DNA from: Crystallibacter degradans
GTDB taxonomy: Bacteria; Actinomycetota; Actinomycetes; Actinomycetales; Micrococcaceae
Length of the DNA: 64,000 bases
Assembly (NCBI RefSeq): GCF_012952295.1
Contig: NZ_JABBCH010000001.1
Coordinates: forward strand, 682,001-746,000
Reading direction: 5' to 3'
Translations under genes and position numbers: made by a program
The notes under the pieces: generated by a model
Told to the model about the DNA's origin: nothing
Database searches by the model: none
The model's input: the letters and a program-made list of their open reading frames with translations, nothing else
Shown: positions 33,300-42,115 of the stretch, piece by piece
Numbering within the stretch: position 1 is the first letter of the stretch
How the letters are laid out: every line of letters starts with the position of its first letter

Positions 33300-34141
33300 C
33301 CACCCTCACCCAGCCCGGCTCCACATCGGCCCTGGCCAGCACCGGCAGCAGCTTCGGCCAGTTCGTATCGGACGGCTGGATCGCCACCCGCCGGAACCTG
33401 GTCAAGATCAAACGCGTGCCGGAAATCCTGGTCTTCACCATCCTGCAGCCGATCATGTTCGTGCTGCTCTTCAGCCAGGTCTACGGCGGCGCCATGGCCA
33501 TCGACAACTACACGCTGTTCCTGATGGCCGGCATTTTCGCCCAAACGGTCATCTTCGGCTCCACGTTCTCGGGCGCGGCGATGGCACAGGACCTTAAGGA
33601 CGGGATCATCGACCGGTTCCGCACCCTGCCCATGAGCCCGGCCGCGGTCCTCGTAGGGCGCACCAACGGGGACCTGGCCATCAACTCCATCTCCATGCTG
33701 ATCATGATGGCAACGGGCTGGGCGGTCGGCTGGCGGGTAACGACGTCGTTCTGGGGTTTCCTCGGCGGGGTCGCCATCCTGCTGCTGTTCTCGTACTCCT
33801 TCAGCTGGGTCATGGCCCTGTTGGGCATGAGCGTCCGCAGCCCGGAGATCATCAACAACGCCTCGTTCATGATCCTGTTCCCGCTGACCTTCATCTCCAA
33901 CGCCTTCGTGCCCATCCACACCATGCCGGACATCCTGCGCGTCATCGCCGAATGGAACCCGGTCTCCGCGCTGGTGGCCTCGGCCCGCCAGCTGTTCGGC
34001 AACACCTATGCGGAATTCCCGGAGCCCACCGCGTGGACGCTGCAGCACCCGTTCGTCACCGTGTTCATCGGCATCGCCGTGATGCTGCTGGTCTTCGTGC
34101 CGCTGGCCATCCGGAAGTTCGAGTCCATCAGTTCCCGCTGA
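33296..34141 (+). CDS. DrrB-type ABC-2 permease
   Basis: The 281-residue membrane protein has six helices and ABC-2 features: WIATRRNLVKIKRVPEILVFTILQPIMFVLLF, GRTNGDLAINSISMLIMMA and ISNAFVPIHTMPDILRVIAEWNPVSALVASARQLFG. It is the channel partner of the ATPase with which it overlaps (ATGA). The pair probably exports a hydrophobic drug or lipid; natural substrate unknown. Confidence 0.9.
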   Translation: MTTLTQPGSTSALASTGSSFGQFVSDGWIATRRNLVKIKRVPEILVFTILQPIMFVLLFSQVYGGAMAIDNYTLFLMAGIFAQTVIFGSTFSGAAMAQDLKDGIIDRFRTLPMSPAAVLVGRTNGDLAINSISMLIMMATGWAVGWRVTTSFWGFLGGVAILLLFSYSFSWVMALLGMSVRSPEIINNASFMILFPLTFISNAFVPIHTMPDILRVIAEWNPVSALVASARQLFGNTYAEFPEPTAWTLQHPFVTVFIGIAVMLLVFVPLAIRKFESISSR

Positions 34142-34209
34142 CCCGCCGTTCGACGCCGGGGCCTGATGGCTGCCAATCGGGTTTCCACATTGCCAATAGG
34201 CTGTTGCCC

Positions 34210-36027
34210 ATGGAATCTCCGATCGAGAGCTACCTGCGCAGCCTCCATACCGAAATCTCGCAGCTCAGGCATGGCCTCCCCTACAGCGTCGGGCCTGCCT
34301 CGGCGACGATAGACCCGGATAACTTCGGTATCTGCCTCGCCACCGTGGACGGCTATGTCTATGAAGTCGGTGATTCCCGCAAGGAATTCACCATGCAGTC
34401 GATCTCCAAGCCATTCACCTACGCTCTCGCCCTGTCGGATCTCGGCATGGCGGCGGTGGACGAGAAAGTGGATGTGGAGCCGTCCGGAGATCCGTTCAAC
34501 GAGATTTCGCTGGCCGCCGGTACTGGCCGACCCGCAAACGCCATGATCAATGCGGGCGCGCTGGCAGTAACTTCACTGGTCAAGGGCTCCGGTGGCAGGT
34601 CCGCAATCAAACGCATCGTCAGCGCCTACTCCGACTTCGCGGGCAGGGACCTGGCTGTCAGCGAAAAGATCTTTGAAGCGGAGTTCCGCAACAGTGACCG
34701 CAACCACGCACTGGCCTACCTCCTGAGCTCCTTCAACATCATCGAAGACAATCCCACTGCTGTCCTGGAAAATTACTTGCGGCAATGCTCGGTCCAGGTC
34801 ACTTGCCGGGATCTGTCCATCATGGCGGCCACGCTCGCCAACAGCGGCACCAACCCCGTGACCGGCGTGAGCGTCATGGACATCGGCCCGGTGGAGCGCG
34901 TGCTTTCAGTGATGATGACTTCGGGGATGTACGACGACGCCGGTGACTGGGTCAGCCACGTGGGGATGCCTGCCAAGTCCGGGGTGGGCGGCGGCACCAT
35001 AGCTGTGCTCCCCGGACAGGCCGGGCTGGCTGTCTTCTCGCCGCCGCTTGATGAACATGGCGGCAGTGTACGGGGCATCGCCACCAGCCAGCGTCTCTCG
35101 GATGAGATGGAAATGCACTTTGTCCGCTCTGCCCGCGCCGGGCGTTCCGCCATCCGCGCCTCCTACGACATCGCTGCCTCGCCCTCGGGAATACGCCGCG
35201 ACGACGAGGCCGCTCTGACACTGCGCGAGCATGGCCACCGCGCCCGGGTGATCGAACTGAACGGAGACCTGCTGTTTGCCGGTACAGAATCGACGGTGCG
35301 GGCCATCGCAGGGCTGGACTCCGCCGTCGAGCTGGTCATCCTGGATTTGCGCCGGGTAGGCGAGGCAGGCGGCGTTGCGCACCGGTTGCTGCCCCGCCTG
35401 CAACGGAATCTTGCCGCCGCTGGAAAGGAACTCGTGCTGGTCGACCGGGAAGAGTCCCTCAAGGACCTTTTCGCCGCTCCCGACGCCAAGGTGCGCAGCT
35501 TCGATACCCGCAATGCCGCCGTCGAGTATGCGGAAAACCGCCTGATTTCCTTGCACAATCCGGGCTGGTCGCCGCCGGCCAGGGTCCCGGTGGCCGAATC
35601 GCCGGCGATGAGTACGCTGAGCCCAGACGATATCGCGGCATTGGAGTCGCGGATGGAAACCCGCACCTACCACGACGGCGGCATCGTCCGCCGGGTGGGA
35701 CAGCGTTTCGGCGGTGTCTTTTTCATCATCTCGGGCAAGGTCAATACCATCGCCACCGGGCCGGACGGCGCACGCGTCAGGCTGTCCACGCTCAGCGCCG
35801 GGATGACTTTCGGCGAACTCGCCCTGGGCAGCGAAGACCGGCAGGAGACCACGGAGAAGGCGGAAGGACCGGTTGAAGTGAAGATCTTGACCGCCGAAGC
35901 CATAGACGAGCTGCAGGAAGAAGACCCCCGGCTTGCTGTGGAACTGTGGCGTGCCCTGACCCGCGATGCCTACACCCGCGTGGACCAATACCTGCGTGAA
36001 TCAGCGGTCCGGGTCCGGGACACGTAG
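34210..36027 (+). CDS. glsA: Second three-domain glutaminase
   Basis: This 605-residue paralogue of the protein at 17565 has the same order: glutaminase (SxxK in MQSISKPFTY at about 63-72), STAS domain (VIELNGDLLFAGTE) and cyclic-nucleotide-binding fold (RFGGVFFIISGKV, FGELALGSE, LWRALTRDAYTRVDQYLRE). The catalytic region is almost unchanged between the two, while the linker after the STAS domain differs. It should make glutamate and ammonia. ATG 34210 is preferred over the open frame running in from the DrrB gene. It precedes the osmolyte transporter by 190 bases; glutamate as a compatible solute could link them, but that is speculation. Confidence 0.9.
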   Translation: MESPIESYLRSLHTEISQLRHGLPYSVGPASATIDPDNFGICLATVDGYVYEVGDSRKEFTMQSISKPFTYALALSDLGMAAVDEKVDVEPSGDPFNEISLAAGTGRPANAMINAGALAVTSLVKGSGGRSAIKRIVSAYSDFAGRDLAVSEKIFEAEFRNSDRNHALAYLLSSFNIIEDNPTAVLENYLRQCSVQVTCRDLSIMAATLANSGTNPVTGVSVMDIGPVERVLSVMMTSGMYDDAGDWVSHVGMPAKSGVGGGTIAVLPGQAGLAVFSPPLDEHGGSVRGIATSQRLSDEMEMHFVRSARAGRSAIRASYDIAASPSGIRRDDEAALTLREHGHRARVIELNGDLLFAGTESTVRAIAGLDSAVELVILDLRRVGEAGGVAHRLLPRLQRNLAAAGKELVLVDREESLKDLFAAPDAKVRSFDTRNAAVEYAENRLISLHNPGWSPPARVPVAESPAMSTLSPDDIAALESRMETRTYHDGGIVRRVGQRFGGVFFIISGKVNTIATGPDGARVRLSTLSAGMTFGELALGSEDRQETTEKAEGPVEVKILTAEAIDELQEEDPRLAVELWRALTRDAYTRVDQYLRESAVRVRDT

Positions 36028-36216
36028 CAGGCACAACCGTCGCCGCGGCGCAGATAGAGGCTTGATAACGCTTTGCCGCATCTTGCGGACACGCTGCGGA
36101 CCGCAGGGCACCGTCCACTATAGTGACAGTCAGTCCGGCAATTGGCACGTTCAAGGAATCTGCCAAAGCCACTGTTCCAGAGGCCGGTGCCCGGTTGAGA
36201 TGTAGAGGAGAACTGC

Positions 36217-36861
36217 TTGGACTTCTTCGAATTCCTGATTAACCGCAGTGACGACATGCTCGAGTTGGGCATCGAGCATGCAGTCCTGGTGGGAGTTTCC
36301 GTCCTGCTGGCCACTGTGATCGGTGTAGGCCTGGGTATTGCTACCTACCAGCGGGAACGCCCGCGCGAAGTTGTCCTCGCCATCACCGGCGCCTTCCTCA
36401 CAGTGCCGTCCTTTGCACTGTTCATCCTGCTCATCGGGCCGCTGGGCCTGGGGGCCATGCCCGTAGTCGTGGCCCTGACGATGTACGGGCTGCTGCCGAT
36501 TGTCCGCAACACCATCACCGGGCTCCGCGAGGTAGACCCCGCCATCGTCGAGTCCGCACTGGGCATGGGCATGAGCCGGTCCCAGCGGCTGCTGCGCATC
36601 GAACTACCGCTGGCCTGGCCGGTCATCATCACCGGTATCCGTGTGACCACCCTGGTCCTGCTCGGCATCGCCGCGATCGGCGCCATTGTGCTTGGACCGG
36701 GCTACGGCGAACTGATCTTCACCGGGTTGGCGCGCGTCGGTACACCCGTGGCCGTCAATCTGGTCCTGGCCGGAACGCTGGGCGTCATCATTCTGGCCGT
36801 CCTTTTCGACGCCTTTTTCTACGTCATCCGCAAGCTCACGACCTCCCAAGGAATCCGATGA
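36217..36861 (+). CDS. OpuC-type osmolyte ABC permease (first)
   Basis: The 214-residue protein has five or six helices and the binding-protein-dependent permease loop EVDPAIVESALGMGMSRSQRLLRIELPLAWPVIITGIR (EAA motif). It matches OpuCB/ProW-type permeases for glycine betaine, carnitine or choline. The start is TTG 36217 behind AGAGGAGA (36204-36211). It overlaps the ATPase gene by four bases. The 189-base upstream gap holds a CACTATAGTG palindrome (36117-36126) that includes a -10-like TATAGT. Confidence 0.85.
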   Translation: MDFFEFLINRSDDMLELGIEHAVLVGVSVLLATVIGVGLGIATYQRERPREVVLAITGAFLTVPSFALFILLIGPLGLGAMPVVVALTMYGLLPIVRNTITGLREVDPAIVESALGMGMSRSQRLLRIELPLAWPVIITGIRVTTLVLLGIAAIGAIVLGPGYGELIFTGLARVGTPVAVNLVLAGTLGVIILAVLFDAFFYVIRKLTTSQGIR

Positions 36862-38081
36862 CCAGCACAACCGTGAACAACCGATCCACCGGCAAGGTGA
36901 TGATCCGGTTGGAAAACCTGACCAAGCGGTTCCCCGGGCAGAAACACAACGCCGTCGACAACCTGACGCTGGATATCTACGAAGGCGAGATTGTCGTGCT
37001 CGTCGGTCCCTCCGGCTGCGGCAAGACCACCACCATGAAAATGATCAACCGGATCATCGAACCGACTTCGGGCAGGATCATTCTCGACGGCGAGGACGTC
37101 ACCACCACGGATCCGGACGCACTCCGCCGTCGTATCGGCTACGTCATCCAGCAGGTGGGTCTCTTCCCGCACCTGACCATCGGCGAGAACATCGCTACCG
37201 TTCCGAAGCTGCTGGGCTGGGACAGCAAGCGCGTCAGTGCGCGGGTGGACGAACTGCTGGAGATGGTGAACCTCGCGCCCGAGTCCTACCGCAACCGCTA
37301 TCCCAAACAGCTCTCGGGCGGACAGAAGCAGCGGGTGGGTGTGGCACGGGCGCTCGGCGCAGACCCGGACGTCATGCTCATGGACGAACCCTTCGGCGCC
37401 ATCGATCCAATCACCCGGGACAGGCTGCAAAACGAGTTCCTGCGCCTGCAGTCCGAAGTACGCAAGACCATCGTCTTCGTCACCCATGACATCGACGAAG
37501 CAATCAAGATGGGAGACCGGATCGCCATCCTGCAAGACGCATCAAAAATCGCCCAGTACGACACCCCCGAACAGATCCTGACCGCGCCGGCCAACGACTT
37601 CGTCTCCGATTTCATCGGCAACGGCGCCTCGCTGAAGCGGCTGAATCTTAGCCATGTGTCCGACATCGAACTGACGCAATGGCCCACCGTCCAGCTGGGC
37701 ACGGACCACAACCAGGCGCTGGACATGCTCCGCCGATCCGACCGAAGCGCCCTGCTGGTACTCGATGAGTCGGGGCGGCCCCGACGTTGGGTAGGTGCTG
37801 ATGACCTTCACCGTGGCGCCGGCCGTCCGCTCGATGAGATCGGGCTGCCCGCCGGCGCCATGGTCGAGCCCCGTGCCACCCTCAGCGACGCGTTGAACGA
37901 ACTGATCACCGCCCGCTACAGCGTGACCATCGTCGTGGATGCCAAAGGGATTTACCAAGGCGTAGTGGATATCGAGCAGATCAATGAAGCCATCCGGGGC
38001 ATGCGCAGCAGCGCCGTCGCCAGAGCACGAGCCGGACTGGCCGAAGGCGCTGAGGCGGGGAGCACCGGGGGGCAGCCATGA
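36858..38081 (+). CDS. OpuC-type osmolyte ABC ATPase with CBS domains
   Basis: The 407-residue ATPase has Walker A GPSGCGKTT at 50-58, signature LSGGQKQR, and Walker B VMLMDEPFGAIDPITR typical of the OpuA/ProV group. A CBS-domain pair (about 260-385) includes NQALDMLRRSDRSALLVLDE and YQGVVDIEQINEAI. CBS domains in OpuA-type importers sense ionic strength and gate uptake. It is coupled to both permeases by four-base overlaps. The Ala/Arg/Gly-rich tail is variable. Confidence 0.9.
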   Translation: MTSTTVNNRSTGKVMIRLENLTKRFPGQKHNAVDNLTLDIYEGEIVVLVGPSGCGKTTTMKMINRIIEPTSGRIILDGEDVTTTDPDALRRRIGYVIQQVGLFPHLTIGENIATVPKLLGWDSKRVSARVDELLEMVNLAPESYRNRYPKQLSGGQKQRVGVARALGADPDVMLMDEPFGAIDPITRDRLQNEFLRLQSEVRKTIVFVTHDIDEAIKMGDRIAILQDASKIAQYDTPEQILTAPANDFVSDFIGNGASLKRLNLSHVSDIELTQWPTVQLGTDHNQALDMLRRSDRSALLVLDESGRPRRWVGADDLHRGAGRPLDEIGLPAGAMVEPRATLSDALNELITARYSVTIVVDAKGIYQGVVDIEQINEAIRGMRSSAVARARAGLAEGAEAGSTGGQP

Positions 38082-38866
38082 GCGATACCGGCGCCGGTGT
38101 CCGTACCGGCATTGTCGCGGCCGCCGAGCCGCCGCACCACCGCCGGACCCTGACCGGCTACCTGTTGATGCCGGCCCTGCTGGCATTGGTGTGCCTGGCC
38201 TTGTACCTGTATGTCAGTTCCCAGGAGCTGGACAGTATCGAAGCCCGCTCCCTCAACGCCGCGTCTCTGACGAAGGCCATTTGGGAGCATGTCCAGCTCA
38301 CGGCGGTGTCTACCCTGCTCACCCTGGTCATCGCCATTCCGCTGGGAGTGCTGCTGACCAGGCCATTCACCCGCCGGATCCGGCCCTATCTGCTGACCGT
38401 GCTCACCATCGGCCAGGCCGTACCGACCATCGCGGTCCTGGTGCTGCTCGCCGTGGCCTTCCTCTTCCTGGGCTTCCAGGCAGCGGTGGTGGGCCTGGTC
38501 CTGTACGCCATAATCCCCGTGCTGTTGAACACCATGGTCGGGCTGGAGCAGGTGGACGAATCCGTCCTCGAAGCCGGGCGTGGCATGGGAATCTCGAAGT
38601 TCGGCGTGCTGACCCGTCTGGAGCTGCCGCTGTCCGTCCCGATCATCCTCGCCGGCGTCCGGACCGCCCTGGTCATCAATGTCGGCACCGCGACGCTGAC
38701 CACCTACATCAACGCAGGCGGGCTCGGGGACATCATCGTTGCCGGGCTTTCCACCAACCGGGTCCTGGTGCAGATTGTCGGTGCCGCGCTCACAGCCGTG
38801 CTGGCCCTGCTGATCGATTACCTCGCTGGTATTGCCGAAGACTTCCTGCGGCCCAAAGGCCTGTGA
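38078..38866 (+). CDS. OpuC-type osmolyte ABC permease (second)
   Basis: The 262-residue permease has six helices and the EAA loop EQVDESVLEAGRGMGISKFGVLTRLELPLSVPIILAGVR. It then continues with ALVINVGTATLTTYINAGGLGDIIVAG, typical of OpuCD. It pairs with the permease at 36217 to form the heterodimeric channel. It overlaps the ATPase gene (ATGA at 38078-38081) and is 31 bases before the binding-protein gene. Confidence 0.88.
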   Translation: MSDTGAGVRTGIVAAAEPPHHRRTLTGYLLMPALLALVCLALYLYVSSQELDSIEARSLNAASLTKAIWEHVQLTAVSTLLTLVIAIPLGVLLTRPFTRRIRPYLLTVLTIGQAVPTIAVLVLLAVAFLFLGFQAAVVGLVLYAIIPVLLNTMVGLEQVDESVLEAGRGMGISKFGVLTRLELPLSVPIILAGVRTALVINVGTATLTTYINAGGLGDIIVAGLSTNRVLVQIVGAALTAVLALLIDYLAGIAEDFLRPKGL

Positions 38867-38897
38867 AAGCACGATCAGAACGAGGAGAAGAGGAATC

Positions 38898-39833
38898 ATG
38901 AAAGCGATGAGCGCCAGGATCAAAGTGGCTGCTGCATTGGGGGCAGGCATGCTTTTGCTGACCGGCTGTGGCGGCGGAGACGACGGCGGTGGGAACGGCA
39001 CCGGCGAGCTGGCCGGCGCCGAGTTGGCCGTCGGCTCGAAGGAATTCACGGAGTCCATCCTGCTGGCCCAGATCACCGCCGTCGCCCTGGAGAACGCAGG
39101 TGCCACGGTTGAGGACCGCACCGGCATCTCCGGCAGCGCCACCGTCCGCGAGGCACTCGAGTCGGGCGAAGTTGACATGTACTGGGACTACACCGGGACC
39201 GGCTGGGTCAACATCCTGGGCCACACCACCGAGGACGCGCCGGAGGACCTCTACGCCGCGGTAGCCGAAGAGGATGCTCAAAACGGCATTGTGTGGCTGG
39301 AACCCGCACCGTTCGACGACACCTACCGGATTGCGGTGAAGTCTGCCTTTGCCGAAGAGAACGGCTTGACGAACATGACTGAAGCGGCAGCATTCATTCA
39401 GGAAAATCCCGAGCAGGGAGCCGTCTGTGCGGCCAGCGAGTTCATCAACCGCGACGACGGCCTGCCGGGGCTTGAAAAGGCCTATGGCTTCGAGTTCAGC
39501 GAAGTTGTTGAGCTCGATCTGAACCTGATCTACACGCAGATCGGCGAGTCCTGCCCGTTTGGTGAAGTGTTCTCCACCGACGCCCGCGTCGTGTCCAATG
39601 ACCTGACCGTGCTCGAAGACGACAAGGAATTCTTCGTCGAGTACCAGGGCGCTCTGACCCTGCGGCAGGAAACGTTGGACAAGTTCCCGGCCATCGCTGA
39701 CATTATGGCTCCGATCAGCGCCGAACTGACCAATGAGGTTGTCACCGAGCTCAACGGCCGCGTGGACAACGACGGCGAACAGCCGCGCGACGTCGCCGAG
39801 GAGTGGCTCAAAAGCGAAGGCCTGCTGGGCTGA
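38898..39833 (+). CDS. OpuCC-type glycine betaine/choline-binding lipoprotein
   Basis: The 311-residue lipoprotein has a signal with lipobox LLLTGCGG (Cys near residue 23). The periplasmic-binding fold starts ELAVGSKEFTESILLAQITAVALE and continues GEVDMYWDYTGTGWVNIL, the OpuAC/OpuCC pattern whose aromatic cage binds quaternary amines. ATG 38898 follows AGGAGAAGAGG. It delivers substrate to the two permeases. Its order (permease-ATPase-permease-binding protein) is typical of OpuB/OpuC operons. A bidirectional hairpin follows the stop. Confidence 0.92.
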   Translation: MKAMSARIKVAAALGAGMLLLTGCGGGDDGGGNGTGELAGAELAVGSKEFTESILLAQITAVALENAGATVEDRTGISGSATVREALESGEVDMYWDYTGTGWVNILGHTTEDAPEDLYAAVAEEDAQNGIVWLEPAPFDDTYRIAVKSAFAEENGLTNMTEAAAFIQENPEQGAVCAASEFINRDDGLPGLEKAYGFEFSEVVELDLNLIYTQIGESCPFGEVFSTDARVVSNDLTVLEDDKEFFVEYQGALTLRQETLDKFPAIADIMAPISAELTNEVVTELNGRVDNDGEQPRDVAEEWLKSEGLLG

Positions 39834-39837
39834 GCGC

Positions 39838-39873
39838 AGTGGGCAGGTTCAGGCTTCGACGAACCTGCCCACT
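39838..39873. terminator. Bidirectional terminator, opu operon / asparagine synthetase
   Basis: AGTGGGCAGGTTC (39838-39850) and GAACCTGCCCACT (39861-39873) form a perfect 13-bp stem with a ten-base loop. It starts four bases past the binding-protein stop and overlaps the last codons of the convergent asparagine synthetase gene. Confidence 0.75.
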
Positions 39874-41369
39874 GTCTTCTGTGCATTGACTCCCGGCAGC
39901 GCCGTCGTGAACATGCGGTAGTACGCCAATTCCTCCCCGGTGCGAAGGGGCGGATCCAGCACATCGGATTCGCGGGCGAGTTCCTCGTCTGAGATTGTGG
40001 CGCCAAAGTGACCGCGGAGCACATCGTTCATGCCTGTGCCCTGGCCGAATTGCTCCTTGGGCCGCCACAGCACCTCATCCGGTATCCAACCATCGAAGGC
40101 ACGGCGCAGCAGCCATTTCGCCGGGCGCTCGGAGCTCGTAAGTTTCCACGCCGGCGGAAGTGCCAGGGCAAGTTCCACCATGTCCAGATCCAGGAACGGC
40201 AACCGCGGTTCCAGTCCATGCGCCCCGGCGACGCGGTCCACCCGCTGCAGCCCGCCGATATGCAGGCCTTCGATGGTGTCGAGCAGGTCCTGATGCAGGG
40301 CTTCGCCGCTACTGTGTTCGCCATAGTGCGAGTATCCGGCGAACAGCTCGTCCGCCCCCTCGCCGACCAGCACAATCTTGATGTGGTCCTGTGCGAGTCG
40401 GGATACCAGGTGGTTAGGCACGGCGCTGTGCACCAGAGTCGGGTCGAAGGATTCCAGCTCGGCAATCACCTGCGGGACCAGACCGATGGCATCTTCGGCC
40501 GTGTAGACGTGCTCATGATGCTCGGTCCCGCAGTGCTCGGCCACTACACGCGCCGCAGCAAGATCCGAACTACCGGCCATTCCCACGGCGAACGTTTTCA
40601 GGGTCTTGCCCTTTTTGCCGGCGATCCGCGACGCAATGGCCGTCACGATGCTCGAATCCACCCCGCCCGAAAGCAGGACGCCGACAGGAACGTCGACCTG
40701 CATGCTCCTTTCGACGGCGCGCACCAAGGTCTCGCGCAGTGCGTCAAAGACCCAGGTGGGCGGGTCCTCCTCCGGGGTACGGCTCTTAAGCAGCACCGGC
40801 GCACCGGAAGGAAAAACGGGACCGGGAATGAGACCGGCTTCCGGCGTCCAGGCGTGTCCCGGCGGAAAAGGCTCCACCGAGGGGCGCCACTGCTCGTCGA
40901 AGGCTTTCATCTCCGAGGCGAACAACACTGTCTGGCCTTGGCGGGCCCAGTACAGGGGTGCCAGCCCGAGCGGGTCACGGGCCGCTACAAACCGCCCGTC
41001 CTCCGACGCAATGACCAAGGCGAACGTACCCCAGAGTTTTTCGAAGGCGGCAACCCCGATTTCTTCGTAGAGCTGTACCGCCGCTTCCAGATCCGAGCCG
41101 GTGTGGAAGCGGTCCGCGCCCAGCCTGGCACGGATCCGCTGGTGGTTGTAAATCTCGCCGTCACCCACCAGCCAGATGTCCTCGGTACTGCCGGACAGGG
41201 GCTGGCCGCCGTGTGCAGGATCGACGATGGCGAGATACCGGTTCCCCAGCCAGGAAGGTCCGCATTGGCGGAACCCCACCCCGTCAGGTCCACGGTGCGA
41301 TAATCGGTCCAGCATCCGCTTCCCGGTTTCGGGGTCGAAGGGGCCATGGGCGGCAACTATTCCGGACAT
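39849..41369 (-). CDS. Asparagine synthetase-like protein lacking the catalytic Cys
   Basis: The 506-residue protein has the AsnB layout. An N-terminal class II glutaminase fold (RLSHRGPDGVG, VGDGEIYNHQ, TGSDLEAA) is followed by a synthetase domain with PP-loop SGGVDSS at 234-240 and VGEGADELFAGY. The N-terminal nucleophile is Ser2 (Met-Ser-Gly-Ile) where AsnB enzymes have Cys, encoded TCC at 41364-41366. It therefore probably cannot split glutamine in the usual way; free ammonia use or another amide-forming reaction is possible. The ATG overlaps the upstream DHFR-like stop (TGATG), so translation is coupled. Confidence 0.85.
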   Translation of the reverse strand: MSGIVAAHGPFDPETGKRMLDRLSHRGPDGVGFRQCGPSWLGNRYLAIVDPAHGGQPLSGSTEDIWLVGDGEIYNHQRIRARLGADRFHTGSDLEAAVQLYEEIGVAAFEKLWGTFALVIASEDGRFVAARDPLGLAPLYWARQGQTVLFASEMKAFDEQWRPSVEPFPPGHAWTPEAGLIPGPVFPSGAPVLLKSRTPEEDPPTWVFDALRETLVRAVERSMQVDVPVGVLLSGGVDSSIVTAIASRIAGKKGKTLKTFAVGMAGSSDLAAARVVAEHCGTEHHEHVYTAEDAIGLVPQVIAELESFDPTLVHSAVPNHLVSRLAQDHIKIVLVGEGADELFAGYSHYGEHSSGEALHQDLLDTIEGLHIGGLQRVDRVAGAHGLEPRLPFLDLDMVELALALPPAWKLTSSERPAKWLLRRAFDGWIPDEVLWRPKEQFGQGTGMNDVLRGHFGATISDEELARESDVLDPPLRTGEELAYYRMFTTALPGVNAQKTVGRFVEA

Positions 41370-41938
41370 CAGCGATCACTCTTTCCCACGCCGTAGCGGA
41401 GATAAACAACGCCGTTTCCGAAACGGCGTTCATCCAACAGTTCAAGCTCGATCCGGATTCCGTCGGCCAGGAAGCGTTTGCCGCATCCCAGAGCAATAGG
41501 CGATAGGAAAAGGTGGCACTCGTCCACCAGCCCGGCCCTGAGCGCCTCGGCCGCGAGCTCGGATCCGCCCACCGCAAGGTCGCGGTCCGTCTCGTCCTTC
41601 ATCCGGCGGACTTCGTCCGGGGCAAAGTTGCGCTCGATCCGGGTCCTCGCGCTGGAGGCAGTCTCCAAGGTTCTGGAGTAGACGACTTTGTCCGTCGTAT
41701 CCCACATTGTTGCGAAATCATGCTCGACAGCCGGCAGTCCGGCGTCGTTGGACAGACCCTCCCAAGCAGTCATGACCTCATACATCCGCCGGCCGAAGAG
41801 GTAGGTACCAATCTGCCGCTGAAGATCGTTGATAAAGGCGTGGACTTCTTCATCCGGCATGCTCCAGTCGAAGCGGCCCTGCTCGTCTGCGATGTACCCG
41901 TCCAGTGAGGCGATCGCCGAATAGATCAAGTTGGTCAT
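41369..41938 (-). CDS. DHFR/RibD C-terminal-domain reductase-like protein
   Basis: The 189-residue protein has the RibD-C/DHFR fold. It starts LIYSAIASLDGYIADEQGRFDW and continues through YLFGRRMYEVMTAWEG, DLAVGGSELAAEALRAGLVDE with the Gly-Gly nucleotide-binding turn, and FLADGIRIELELLDERRF. These NADPH-binding proteins resemble riboflavin reductases, but many are of unknown substrate. It is the first gene of a two-gene unit with the asparagine synthetase homologue. Divergent from jetA, with a 177-base gap showing no gene. Confidence 0.84.
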   Translation of the reverse strand: MTNLIYSAIASLDGYIADEQGRFDWSMPDEEVHAFINDLQRQIGTYLFGRRMYEVMTAWEGLSNDAGLPAVEHDFATMWDTTDKVVYSRTLETASSARTRIERNFAPDEVRRMKDETDRDLAVGGSELAAEALRAGLVDECHLFLSPIALGCGKRFLADGIRIELELLDERRFGNGVVYLRYGVGKSDR

Positions 41939-42115
41939 GGAGAACCTTCCGAAGACCATGTGCACTGCGTCAGTCTGACCATAGATCCGGCTGCCCGCAG
42001 ATGACAACCGTTTCGGCACCTTCCTCGAGAGCACCTCGTGATTCTGCCACCCGGAGCTGCATCCCTTAAGATCAATGGGTCCCCTCCGCAGCCAGGCACT
42101 GGCAGAAAGTTCTTG

